Part shown: positions 9,354-16,872 of the stretch, one piece after another
Numbering within the stretch: the stretch's first letter is position 1
Layout of the letters: every line of letters starts with the position of its first letter
Assembly (NCBI RefSeq): GCF_048066115.1
Contig: NZ_JBLTYX010000001.1
Coordinates: 744,001-808,000, forward strand
Reading direction: 5' to 3'
DNA length: 64,000 nt
From: Niveispirillum sp048066115
GTDB lineage: Bacteria; Pseudomonadota; Alphaproteobacteria; Azospirillales; Azospirillaceae
The notes under the pieces: model-generated
Told to the model about the DNA's origin: nothing
Databases searched by the model: none
Seen by the model: the letters and a program-made list of their open reading frames with translations, nothing else
Translations under genes and position numbers: made by a program

Positions 9354-10090
9354 CACGGCATCCTTTGCGCGGTCTGGGTGGCCGGGGTCAGGCTGGCCAC
9401 GCGCTTGCCATTGCGCAGGATGATGCGGCGCGGCACGCCATCCAGCACGATCAGATCGTTGCGCAGGGCATAATTGGCGGGGCCATCCACCCCGTCGGGA
9501 CCGGGAACCAGGATGGCCGGCACCTCCGCCCCCGCTTCCCACCGCAGATATGTCGTCTGCCCGTCATCGAAGACCTGAGCCGGCAGCAGCTGCTTCGTCC
9601 CCTCGCTCGCCCAGGCGAAATTCAACGCGGCTGGGATCGGGGCTTCCGGTACCGGCGCGGGGTCGGCGGTGATCTCCGGCGGGACTGCCTCCGCCACGGT
9701 CGCGACCGGTGGAGGTGTAGGCACGGGATAGGAGAAACGCATGACATAAAGCGGCCCGCCCTTGCCCCCCGTCGTCAGGTCGAACAGATAGGTGCGGCGG
9801 TCGGTGACCACCGTCATGTTGGTGCGGCTGTCGGGCAGCATCGGCTTCAGGAACAGCAGGTCGGCCCGGCGGTTGGGCGTGACCTGCCAGCCCGCACTGT
9901 CGCCGATGGCGACATTCTCGATCCGCTCCCCCTGTTCGAACTGGATCGTCGTCTGGATGCCGGTGCGGCCGGGCACGGTGACCACCGCCGCCTCGTCATA
10001 TTGTTTCCAGACGATGCGGCTGTCGGCGAAGGACGGGGTCGTGGACAGCAGGGCCGCCAGCAGCGGCAGGATCAGCATGCGCTTGTTCAT
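9353..10090 (-). CDS. virB9: VirB9-like T4SS outer-membrane complex protein
   Basis: This 245-residue protein has a signal peptide (about 1-22, ending SFA). The VirB9/CagX N-terminal domain follows: VVTVPGRTGIQTTIQFEQGE, ENVAIGDSAGWQVTPN, LFLKP and TNMTVVTDRRTY. A proline-rich linker and the C-terminal domain that contacts VirB10 come next. VirB9 normally forms the outer-membrane ring together with the lipoprotein VirB7, which is not found here. The start overlaps the virB6 stop by four bases. There is no room for a virB8 gene between virB6 and virB9. Confidence 0.93.
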   Translation of the reverse strand: MNKRMLILPLLAALLSTTPSFADSRIVWKQYDEAAVVTVPGRTGIQTTIQFEQGERIENVAIGDSAGWQVTPNRRADLLFLKPMLPDSRTNMTVVTDRRTYLFDLTTGGKGGPLYVMRFSYPVPTPPPVATVAEAVPPEITADPAPVPEAPIPAALNFAWASEGTKQLLPAQVFDDGQTTYLRWEAGAEVPAILVPGPDGVDGPANYALRNDLIVLDGVPRRIILRNGKRVASLTPATQTAQRMP

Positions 10091-11286
10091 GGGGCGGTTC
10101 CTTTGACGGTGGGGCGGCGGAAACGCTGGCCCAGGCCGGCGATGTTCCTGGCAGGTCGATTGGCTGTGGCGGGCATCTGGCGGGTGGCGTCACCCATGGG
10201 TGCGGTCGCCCCGGAATGCATCATGGCGGTGGGCCGGGATGCGGCGGCCTGGATGCCGCCCATGCGCCCGTCCGCACTGCCGGACGGCATCTGGATGGAC
10301 AATGCGTGCGGCATGACAGCGGTCCGGGACGGGGCGGATGACAGGATGGGAGCGACCGAAGCGCTGGCACTGGCCTGTGCCGCCCCCCCCGCCCTGCCCC
10401 GCATCTCCGCCCCGCCATGCAGGGTCAGCTTCCACCCGGCCGTGACGGCGGCGGCCACCCGCAGGACCAGCAGCATCAGCAGCGCGAACACCCCCGCCCC
10501 CAGCAGCACCGACACGGCCAGTTCCGGCGTCGGCGCACCACCGGCCATGGCCAGGTCGGACAGCATCGGCGCGATCAGGCCCAAAGCACCCGTCCCCACC
10601 AGCACCGTCAGCAAGGGCACGATGGCGAACAGGACGGCCGCGCGCAGCCAGCCTTCGAACAGGCCGCTGGTCGCCCGGAACAGGGCCAGCAGGATGAAGA
10701 CAGGCCCCAGCGCCAGCAAGGCCGCCAGCGCGATGCGCGATGCCACCAGCACCCCCACCGTGCCGAACAGCAGCAGCAGCGAGGCCAGCCACAGCAGGTC
10801 AGCGGGCCGCATGCCGGCCAGCATTGTCGGCTTCTCCCCGCCCGTACTGGCCGACTGCCTTGCCGCCTCCAGCACCAGCTGGAACAGCTGGTCCAGCCGG
10901 TCGGCGAACAAGGACGGGGCCGATCCACGCGTGCCGGCCAGCAGCGAGGCCAGATGGTCGGGTGCCCCGACCAGCAGGTTCCACACCACCTGATGATAGG
11001 CCGCCCAGGAGGTGGCGAAACACAGGACCAGGCCCAGCCCCATCATGCGCGGGGTCAGGCTGGACAGGCCGATACCCGCCCGCCCCGTCAGCATCCTGAC
11101 CGCCATCAGCGCCACATACAGCGTCAGGGTCAGGGTCAGCGCCTGACCCAGCGCGCCGTCGGGCCCCAGCAGGGTGGAGAAGGCCTTTTCGGTGGTCTGG
11201 GCGGCCAGGCAGTCGACGGCGCGCAGCGCACCGGCCACGCCGCCATTGCCGTCCAGGCTGGTGAAACCGGGGCAGGTCCCGCTCAT
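10087..11286 (-). CDS. virB6: VirB6/TrbL-like polytopic T4SS protein
   Basis: This 399-residue inner-membrane protein has a cluster of hydrophobic segments between about residues 45 and 275 and the VirB6/TrbL-like central region around LALGPVFILLALFRATSGLFEGWLR. A hydrophilic, methionine- and alanine-rich tail of about 110 residues follows. VirB6 forms part of the inner-membrane channel. Both ends overlap neighbours by four bases (virB4 upstream, virB9 downstream). VirB6 is poorly conserved, so the call rests on topology, the central block and its position in the operon. Confidence 0.85.
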   Translation of the reverse strand: MSGTCPGFTSLDGNGGVAGALRAVDCLAAQTTEKAFSTLLGPDGALGQALTLTLTLYVALMAVRMLTGRAGIGLSSLTPRMMGLGLVLCFATSWAAYHQVVWNLLVGAPDHLASLLAGTRGSAPSLFADRLDQLFQLVLEAARQSASTGGEKPTMLAGMRPADLLWLASLLLLFGTVGVLVASRIALAALLALGPVFILLALFRATSGLFEGWLRAAVLFAIVPLLTVLVGTGALGLIAPMLSDLAMAGGAPTPELAVSVLLGAGVFALLMLLVLRVAAAVTAGWKLTLHGGAEMRGRAGGAAQASASASVAPILSSAPSRTAVMPHALSIQMPSGSADGRMGGIQAAASRPTAMMHSGATAPMGDATRQMPATANRPARNIAGLGQRFRRPTVKGTAP

Positions 11287-13679
11287 TCCGCCGCCATCCT
11301 TTCCGGACCGGCATTCTCCACAGCACCGGGCCAGGGCGTGCCCGTCAGGCGCGGGTACCAGCGGGCGGGATCGTCGCCGGTGCCGGCGCGGATCATGTCC
11401 AGCCGGCGGACATTCGCCTCCCGCCCCGACAGCACCGTCAGGATGTCGGCCATGCCGCCCAGATCCAGGCGCGGCACGATGGAATGGCTGGCATGGCGGA
11501 CCAGGAAGCAGCGCCCATGCGCCGGCAGGCCGCGGATCAGCTCCAGCTCATGCGGCGACAGGCCGAACCCGGCGCAATAATCATCCTCCCGCGCCTTGGG
11601 GTTGGGCATGAAGATCATGGTGGATGTCTGTTCGACGATGGCGCTGGCGATGCGGCTGTCCAGCGCGTCGCGCGCCGATTGCGTGGCGAAGCCGACAATG
11701 GCGTTGCGCTTGCGCAGCGTCTTCAGCCAGTCGCGGATGCGCGCCGCGAAGACGGGATCGTCCAGCGCCTTCCAACCCTCATCGATCAGGATCATCGACG
11801 GGTCGCCGTCCAGCCGCTCATCGATGCGGTGGAACAGGTACATCATGGCCGGCGTGCGCAGGGCCGGGATGTCCAGCAGTGCCGTCATGTCGAAGCCCAG
11901 GACACGGGCCTCCAGGTCCAGCCGGTCGTCCGCATTGTCGAACAGCCAGGCATGCTCGCCCCCGCCGATCCAGGGTGCCAGCCGGCTGGCCAGATCGCCC
12001 GGTGCTGGCCGCGCGGCCCCGGCCAGCAATTCACGGAAATGGCGCAGGCGGCGCAGATGCGGGGCGTGATCGAAACAGGCATCGACGGCATCAGCGATCG
12101 CCGCTTCCTCCTCCGGCCCGTCGGCCTTCAACAGGCAGGCCAGCCACAGGCGCAGGAAGGCGCGGTTGACGGGGCTGTCGGGCAGTTGCAGCGGGTTCAT
12201 GCCCGACGCCTCGCCGGGCAGAAGCCGACTGTAATGGCCTCCGATGCCGCGCAGGAAAATCTCTGCGCCGCGATCCTTGTCGAAGAACACCGTGCGCGGG
12301 CGAAATTTCTGTGCCTGGGCGGCCAGGAAGTTCAGCACCACGGTCTTGCCCGATCCCGACGGGCCGATGATGGTGAAATTGCCCAGGTCGCCTTCATGGA
12401 AGTTGAAGAAATAGGGGGTGGCGCTTGTCGTCTCGAACATCGCCACCGCGTCGCCCCAATGGTTGCCGGCCGGGCTGCCCAGCGGGAAGCCGTGCAGCGA
12501 CAGGAAGCCGGCGGCATTGGCGGTGCTGATCAGGGCGCGGCGGACCAGATAGCGCTCGTTGCCGGGAAACTGTCCCCAGAACAAGGGCTCCAGGTTCACA
12601 TCCTCGCGCACCGCGATGGCGCCGATATCGGCCAGGGCGGCACCCGCCAGGGCGACGGCGCCGTCCAGGGCCGCCATGTCGGGGGCGCGGACCAGCAGGC
12701 CCAGATGATGGTCGCCGAACCCCACCTGGCCTGCCGACAGCGCATCGCGCGCCGCCAGCATCTCCGCCCGTTCGGTGCCCGTCTCCTCATCCGTGGCGCG
12801 GTGGCGGCGCAGCGCCAGATCCATGCGCTCGCGCGCCGTCTGCCGGTCCACGGGCGCGAAGCTTTCCGTCAGGGTCAGTTCGACCGGCAGGCGCAGGATA
12901 CCGTCCAGCAGGCCCGCCCGCGTGGCATCGGGATATTCCTTCACCGACAGGCCGGCCGCCACATGCCGCCCCTGCGGCCCCGCCAGTTCCAGCGCGTCCA
13001 GGCCGAAACTGGCGCGGCTATAGGGGATGTGGAACCCCAGGTCGGTGCCCTCGGGCGGCAGCAGGACGGGCCGCATCTCCCCGTTATACAGCGCCGACAA
13101 CAGCTCCAGCACCTCCGAACAGGGCCCCGATGCGGTGTCATAGATGCCCAGGGCGCGGGCGCCATAGGGTTCCAGCCCGGCCAGCAGGGCGGCGACGGCG
13201 GCGTCCAGGGCACGGCGGTCGGCCTCCAGCCGGCGGGGGGAGCGGCCGCGCGACAGGATGCGGTCGACCAGCCCCGCCTTGCCCCGCGCCGGGCGGCGCA
13301 GGATGGTCAGGAACTGTTCATTGATGAACAGGTGCCGGTCGGACAGCCGATCCCGCCAGCGCCGGTCGATCAGGCCGGCCAGCGGGCTGTCGAATTCGGC
13401 GGTCAGTTCGGGCTGGATACGGCGGCGGATGACATGGTGATAGACCACATGCCGCGCATCCAGGACGGAACGCAGCATCACCTCCCGTACCGCCAGCCGG
13501 TGGTTCAGCGCCTCGCCATCCTCCGTCTCGAACGGCAATCCCGCCACATGGATGGTCCGCAGCAGCGACCCGTCGCGCAGCAGCAGGCTGCCATCGTCCA
13601 GGAACGCCTTGTAGGGCAACCGGTCCCCGGCGCCGGCCTCCCGCCGGGCCCAGGATGCGGGACCTTTCCATGTCGGCAT
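11283..13679 (-). CDS. virB4: VirB4-like T4SS ATPase
   Basis: This 798-residue VirB4/TrbE-family ATPase has an N-terminal CagE/TrbE/VirB domain and then the RecA-like motor. Walker A is GPSGSGKTVVLN (about residue 440) and Walker B is MILIDEGWKALDD (about residue 628). FATQSARDA and the conserved C-terminal LSPHELELIRGL follow. It energises pilin extraction and translocation and is the most conserved T4SS component. GGAGAG precedes the ATG by about 5 bases. Length is normal and there is no interruption. Confidence 0.95.
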   Translation of the reverse strand: MPTWKGPASWARREAGAGDRLPYKAFLDDGSLLLRDGSLLRTIHVAGLPFETEDGEALNHRLAVREVMLRSVLDARHVVYHHVIRRRIQPELTAEFDSPLAGLIDRRWRDRLSDRHLFINEQFLTILRRPARGKAGLVDRILSRGRSPRRLEADRRALDAAVAALLAGLEPYGARALGIYDTASGPCSEVLELLSALYNGEMRPVLLPPEGTDLGFHIPYSRASFGLDALELAGPQGRHVAAGLSVKEYPDATRAGLLDGILRLPVELTLTESFAPVDRQTARERMDLALRRHRATDEETGTERAEMLAARDALSAGQVGFGDHHLGLLVRAPDMAALDGAVALAGAALADIGAIAVREDVNLEPLFWGQFPGNERYLVRRALISTANAAGFLSLHGFPLGSPAGNHWGDAVAMFETTSATPYFFNFHEGDLGNFTIIGPSGSGKTVVLNFLAAQAQKFRPRTVFFDKDRGAEIFLRGIGGHYSRLLPGEASGMNPLQLPDSPVNRAFLRLWLACLLKADGPEEEAAIADAVDACFDHAPHLRRLRHFRELLAGAARPAPGDLASRLAPWIGGGEHAWLFDNADDRLDLEARVLGFDMTALLDIPALRTPAMMYLFHRIDERLDGDPSMILIDEGWKALDDPVFAARIRDWLKTLRKRNAIVGFATQSARDALDSRIASAIVEQTSTMIFMPNPKAREDDYCAGFGLSPHELELIRGLPAHGRCFLVRHASHSIVPRLDLGGMADILTVLSGREANVRRLDMIRAGTGDDPARWYPRLTGTPWPGAVENAGPERMAAE

Positions 13680-13690
13680 GGGGGCTCTCC

Positions 13691-13969
13691 TCAGGGCCTA
13701 TAGGAGTTGCAGCGCCAGCGCTTCCAGTTGGGAACGCGCGGGCAGTTGGTGACCTTGGTCAGCCACAGGTCGAAGATGCGTGGTTCCCGCAGGCAGGCCA
13801 GATATCCGGCCGCATGCACCAGCAGCGCCACCGGCAGCGCCAGGAAGGAACGCGTGACTAGGAACGCTTCCGTCGTCACCAGCAGGTTGATGACGAAGAA
13901 ATTATAGGTCACGCCGGCGAACATCTGCGGCCGGGTCAGGGCGCGGAAAACGGGGGTGCGGCTCAGCAT
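13691..13969 (-). CDS. virB3: VirB3-like T4SS protein
   Basis: This small inner-membrane protein (92 residues) has the VirB3/TrbD pattern: LSRTPVFRALTRPQMFAGV, then a hydrophobic hairpin (about 20-65), and a C-terminal REPRIFDLWLTKV. VirB3 works with VirB4 in pilus assembly. I used the ATG at 13969, which overlaps the virB2 stop (TGATG). The longer open frame upstream runs out of frame through virB2. It sits 11 bases before virB4. Confidence 0.9.
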   Translation of the reverse strand: MLSRTPVFRALTRPQMFAGVTYNFFVINLLVTTEAFLVTRSFLALPVALLVHAAGYLACLREPRIFDLWLTKVTNCPRVPNWKRWRCNSYRP

Positions 13970-14286
13970 CAGCGGGCAACCGCCGTCGTCGCCTGGATGC
14001 CGGTGACGATGGCACCGGCCCCGAACAGGATGAAGCAGCCCAGCACCACCGTTGCCCCGAAGCGCCAGTTCAGCCGCCCCGTCAGCATCAGGAAACCGAC
14101 AGCCGCCACCGCCATCACCGCCACCGCCGTGGCGACATTGCCCATCAGGGTGCCCTGCATCCAGGAAAGGGCCGCCACGATCGGGCCCGCCCCCTGCGGA
14201 TCGCCACCCGTCCCCTGGGCCAGGGCGGCATGGGCCGACAGCAGAAGGGGGGCCAGGGCCGCCAGGGTCCGTTTCAGGCTGCGCAT
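13969..14286 (-). CDS. virB2: VirB2-like major pilin
   Basis: This 105-residue pilin precursor has a signal peptide (about 1-24, ending AHAALA). Two hydrophobic helices (about 50-68 and 75-98) follow, separated by TGRLNWRFG, which is typical of VirB2/TrbC pilins that are processed and assembled into the T4SS pilus. The ATG at 14286 is preferred because GGGAGAG precedes it and a signal peptide starts there; the frame is open further upstream. It is the first gene of the virB operon and is divergent from the response regulator gene. Confidence 0.9.
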   Translation of the reverse strand: MRSLKRTLAALAPLLLSAHAALAQGTGGDPQGAGPIVAALSWMQGTLMGNVATAVAVMAVAAVGFLMLTGRLNWRFGATVVLGCFILFGAGAIVTGIQATTAVAR

Positions 14287-14420
14287 GCTCGTTCTCTCCC
14301 TTGGCATCGCGTGATGGGGAAAGAGATAGGGCGCGGGCTTTGCCGGCATATGTCGGGGCGACGGGCCCGTGCGCCATCTTGTGTCAGGGGCGTTGCAATG
14401 GACCGCATAACGGTTCACCC

Positions 14421-14439
14421 GCTGCAACATGCTGCAACA
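14421..14439. promoter_or_regulatory. Candidate response-regulator box (10-base direct repeat)
   Basis: GCTGCAACA occurs twice exactly ten bases apart (14421-14429 and 14431-14439). A reverse-oriented GTTGCA lies at 14391-14396. OmpR/PhoB-type regulators bind head-to-tail half-sites of about this period. The site lies in the 215-base gap between virB2 and the response regulator gene, so it could control either or both. Function is inferred. Confidence 0.45.
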
Positions 14440-14501
14440 ATCCGACACGGGCGGGAGATTTTCGGCTCGTACAGAAAGGGTCCCAAGGCCATAATCGGGA
14501 T

Positions 14502-15242
14502 ATGGATTTGATGACCCGCATATTGATCGTGGATGATGATCCGGGCCTGCGCGGCCTGATCTCCACCTTCCTGGACCGGCACGGATACCGCACGGACACG
14601 GCCTCCAACCCCATTGAAATGCGGGCGAAGCTGGCGGTGGAACGCTATGACCTGATCGTGCTGGACGTGATGATGCCGCAGGAGGACGGGTTGACCGCCC
14701 TGAAGGGCCTGGCCGCCAGCGGCGGGCCGCCCGTCATCATGCTGTCGGCCGTGGGCAGCGACATCGACCGCATCGTCGGGCTGGAGATGGGGGCGGAGGA
14801 TTACATGGAAAAACCATGCAATCCGCGCGAGCTGCTAGCCCGTATCCGCACCGCCCTGCGCCGCAGCCGGGGCGCATCGGTGCCGGCGGAAGCAGCGACT
14901 GCCGCCCCGCCCCCGGCCGCGGCGGAGCCCTGGATCAATTTCGCCGGCTGGCGCATGCAGCCCGACAGCCGCATGGTATCGGCCCCGTCGGGCCAGGATG
15001 TGAGCCTGTCGGATGCCGAATTCCGGCTGCTGCGCGCCCTGGTGGACCATCCGCGCCGCGTGCTGACCCGCGACCAGCTGCTGGATTTCGCCCATGGCGA
15101 AAGGGCCGACCATTTCGACCGCGCCATCGATGTGCAGATCAGCCGCCTGCGCCGCAAAATGGCCGCCGCCGACGACAGCGCCGAACTGATCCGCACCGTC
15201 CGCAACGAAGGCTACATGTTCGTCCCCGCCGTGACGCGGTAG
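14502..15242 (+). CDS. OmpR-family response regulator
   Basis: This two-component response regulator has 246 residues from the ATG at 14502. A start at 14511 (MTRILIVDDD) is equally possible and neither has a strong ribosome site. The receiver domain (about 5-120) has the acidic pair D11-D12, the phosphoacceptor D55 in LIVLDVMMP and K104 in MEKP. A winged-helix DNA-binding domain follows (about 145-243) with SDAEFRLLRALVDHPRRVLTRDQLL. It is divergent from the virB operon and 1.6 kb before an unpaired histidine kinase gene on the same strand, its likely partner. Confidence 0.92.
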   Translation: MDLMTRILIVDDDPGLRGLISTFLDRHGYRTDTASNPIEMRAKLAVERYDLIVLDVMMPQEDGLTALKGLAASGGPPVIMLSAVGSDIDRIVGLEMGAEDYMEKPCNPRELLARIRTALRRSRGASVPAEAATAAPPPAAAEPWINFAGWRMQPDSRMVSAPSGQDVSLSDAEFRLLRALVDHPRRVLTRDQLLDFAHGERADHFDRAIDVQISRLRRKMAAADDSAELIRTVRNEGYMFVPAVTR

Positions 15243-15304
15243 GGGTATAGGACTGTTCGGCGCCGTCAAAAGCGGTTACGATAGAAACTTGCAATCTTCT
15301 CGCG

Positions 15305-15487
15305 GTGGAATGGATGTCGGTCCCGCAAAAACGAACGGAGAAGGACAGGGTGCGCGATGCTTCGCGACGTCCGACGCCATCCGTCACACCGGAACCGTCC
15401 GCCCTGTTGCTGCGCGCCATGGCGGAAACCGATGCATTGCTGATCCAGATGAAGGCGCATGAGCAAGCGAGCGAACCCTCCGCTTGA
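15305..15487 (+). CDS. Small ORF, possible antitoxin remnant
   Basis: This 60-codon frame (GTG start) overlaps the next ORF by 29 bases. I do not recognise a DNA-binding N-terminus. Only the C-terminal stretch LLLRAMAETDALL loosely recalls the tail of RelB/DinJ-type antitoxins. Position immediately before a YafQ-like ORF is the main reason to consider an antitoxin. It may be a chance frame or a decayed gene. Confidence 0.25.
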   Translation: MEWMSVPQKRTEKDRVRDASRRPTPSVTPEPSALLLRAMAETDALLIQMKAHEQASEPSA

Positions 15488-15704
15488 ATTCACGCTGACC
15501 CGGACCTTCCGTCAGCAATGGGACAGCCTGAACAAGAGCGGCCGGTTCCCCATGCCGCATCTGAAACATGTCATGATGCTGGTGATCATGAATGACGGCC
15601 CCTTGCCGCCGCAGTTCAAGGATCACCCGCTGAAGGGCCGGCTGGATGGGGACAAGCTGGTCTTCACCGCCACCGGGACGCATAGTGAACTTTTCGGCCA
15701 CTGA
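15459..15704 (+). pseudogene. YafQ/RelE-type toxin with an internal deletion
   Basis: This 81-residue ORF begins and ends like YafQ-family mRNA interferases: FTLTRTFRQQWDSLNKSGR at the N-terminus, then LPPQFKDHPLKG, and TGTHSELFG at the C-terminus. Family members normally have about 20 further residues between HPLKG and the final strand, with a block like RECHI..DWLLIY that carries catalytic residues. Here HPLKGR runs directly into LDGDKLVFTATGTHSEL, so that block is missing and the frame is kept. Ribonuclease activity is therefore unlikely. It sits between a response regulator and a dioxygenase-like gene and may be the remains of a toxin-antitoxin pair. Confidence 0.65.
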
Positions 15705-15758
15705 ATGACCCTGCGGCATTGCCGCCACACCCCGCCGGTAACAGGCGCCCCGCCCATC

Positions 15759-15788
15759 GTCATAATATATCAGGCGACATAATATGAC
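15759..15788. promoter_or_regulatory. AT-rich inverted repeat upstream of the dioxygenase-like gene
   Basis: GTCATA and TATGAC are the ends of a 30-base element that also contains the direct repeat ATAATAT twice. It is the only AT-rich stretch in the gap before the lipoprotein gene, 117 bases before its start, so it may be its promoter or operator. No regulator can be assigned. Confidence 0.35.
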
Positions 15789-15904
15789 GGCCGGGTTCTG
15801 GCCGCTGACACATGCCTGACATCCGTGGGCAATATCGCCCCGCCATCCCTTGTTCCGCGAACGGCGGTGCCCCCGTCGGCCACCCCCGCAACGGAGATTA
15901 CGAG

Positions 15905-16798
15905 ATGAGCGAACACCACATTGAGGATCATGACCGCGGTCTGCTCTTCGACCTGGAGACCCTGAACAGCCGGATCCTGGAACGCCGCCGCGCGCTGTCG
16001 CTGCTGGGCGGTGCGGGTCTGGTGGCATTGCTGGCCGGCTGCGGCGGCGGCGGGTCGGACAGCACCAGCACCACGACCGGCACCGGGACCACGACGGGCA
16101 GCACGGGCGGAACCACGGGTGGCACGACCGGCGGTACCACCGGCGGATCGTGCGTTGACTACGCGACGGAGACCAACGGCCCCTACCCCGCCGACGGCAC
16201 CAACACCTCCAGCGGTGCCACCTCCAACGTCCTGACCTCTTCCGGTGTCATCCGCTCCGACATAAGGTCCAGCTTCATCAGTTCCACGACCCGGGCCTCG
16301 GGCGTGGCCATGACACTGACCATCACGCTGCAGAACTCCACGGGCTGCACGCCGCTGGCCGGCCACGCCATCTATATCTGGCACTGCGACGCCAACGGCC
16401 AATATTCGCTCTACGACCTGCCCACCGAAAGCTATCTGCGCGGCATGCAGATCTCCGACAGCAACGGTCAGGTGACCTTCACCACCATCGTGCCCGGCAC
16501 CTATGCCGGCCGGTATCCGCACATCCATTTCGAGGTGTTCACCAGCCAGACCGCCGCCACGGCCGGCACGGGCCGCACGGCATCCCTGATCTCGCAGTTC
16601 ATCGTGCCGGGCGACATCTGCTCCGCCGTCTATGCGGCCGGCGGCTATGGCAATTCCGCCCGCAACCTGTCCGGCATCTCCATCGCCAGCGACAATGTCT
16701 TCGGCGATAACACAGCCGCGCAGATCGCGGCCCAGACGCTGGCCGTGTCGGGCAGCGTGTCGGCCGGTTACGCCGCCACCGTCACGGTGGGTGTGTAA
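15905..16798 (+). CDS. Lipoprotein with an intradiol dioxygenase fold
   Basis: This 297-residue protein has an N-terminal export signal with an RRR motif (28-30) and a lipobox ending LLAGC (C46), so it should be a membrane-anchored lipoprotein. A glycine/threonine-rich tether (about 51-79) follows. The rest resembles intradiol ring-cleavage dioxygenases. All four non-haem iron ligands appear to be present: Y167 in NGQYSLYD, Y200 in VPGTY, and H206 and H208 in YPHIHFEV. Classical members (protocatechuate 3,4- and catechol 1,2-dioxygenase) are cytosolic and cleave catechols, so an exported one could act on extracytoplasmic phenolics. GGAG lies about 11 bases before the ATG; longer upstream frames lack one. 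The substrate is unknown. Confidence 0.8.
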   Translation: MSEHHIEDHDRGLLFDLETLNSRILERRRALSLLGGAGLVALLAGCGGGGSDSTSTTTGTGTTTGSTGGTTGGTTGGTTGGSCVDYATETNGPYPADGTNTSSGATSNVLTSSGVIRSDIRSSFISSTTRASGVAMTLTITLQNSTGCTPLAGHAIYIWHCDANGQYSLYDLPTESYLRGMQISDSNGQVTFTTIVPGTYAGRYPHIHFEVFTSQTAATAGTGRTASLISQFIVPGDICSAVYAAGGYGNSARNLSGISIASDNVFGDNTAAQIAAQTLAVSGSVSAGYAATVTVGV

Positions 16799-16872
16799 CC
16801 CCCCGGCCGGCGGCTTGCCTCTTCCCGAGACACCGGCCGCCGGCCTATCGTATCCCTTCCTTCCCCATCGCG

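Noticed and set aside
10087..10100. Possible hidden virB8 between virB6 and virB9
   Set aside because: The two genes overlap by four bases, so no separate gene fits; alternative frames in both neighbours show no VirB8-like domain.
11484..13703. 739-codon open frame opposite virB4
   Set aside because: Antisense shadow of a GC-rich gene; the peptide is rich in Gln, Arg, Gly and His and has no domain, whereas the minus strand encodes a complete VirB4.
16060..16150. Repetitive ACCACGGGTGGC-like DNA as a CRISPR or minisatellite
   Set aside because: It is in-frame coding for the Thr/Gly tether of the lipoprotein; there are no spacers.
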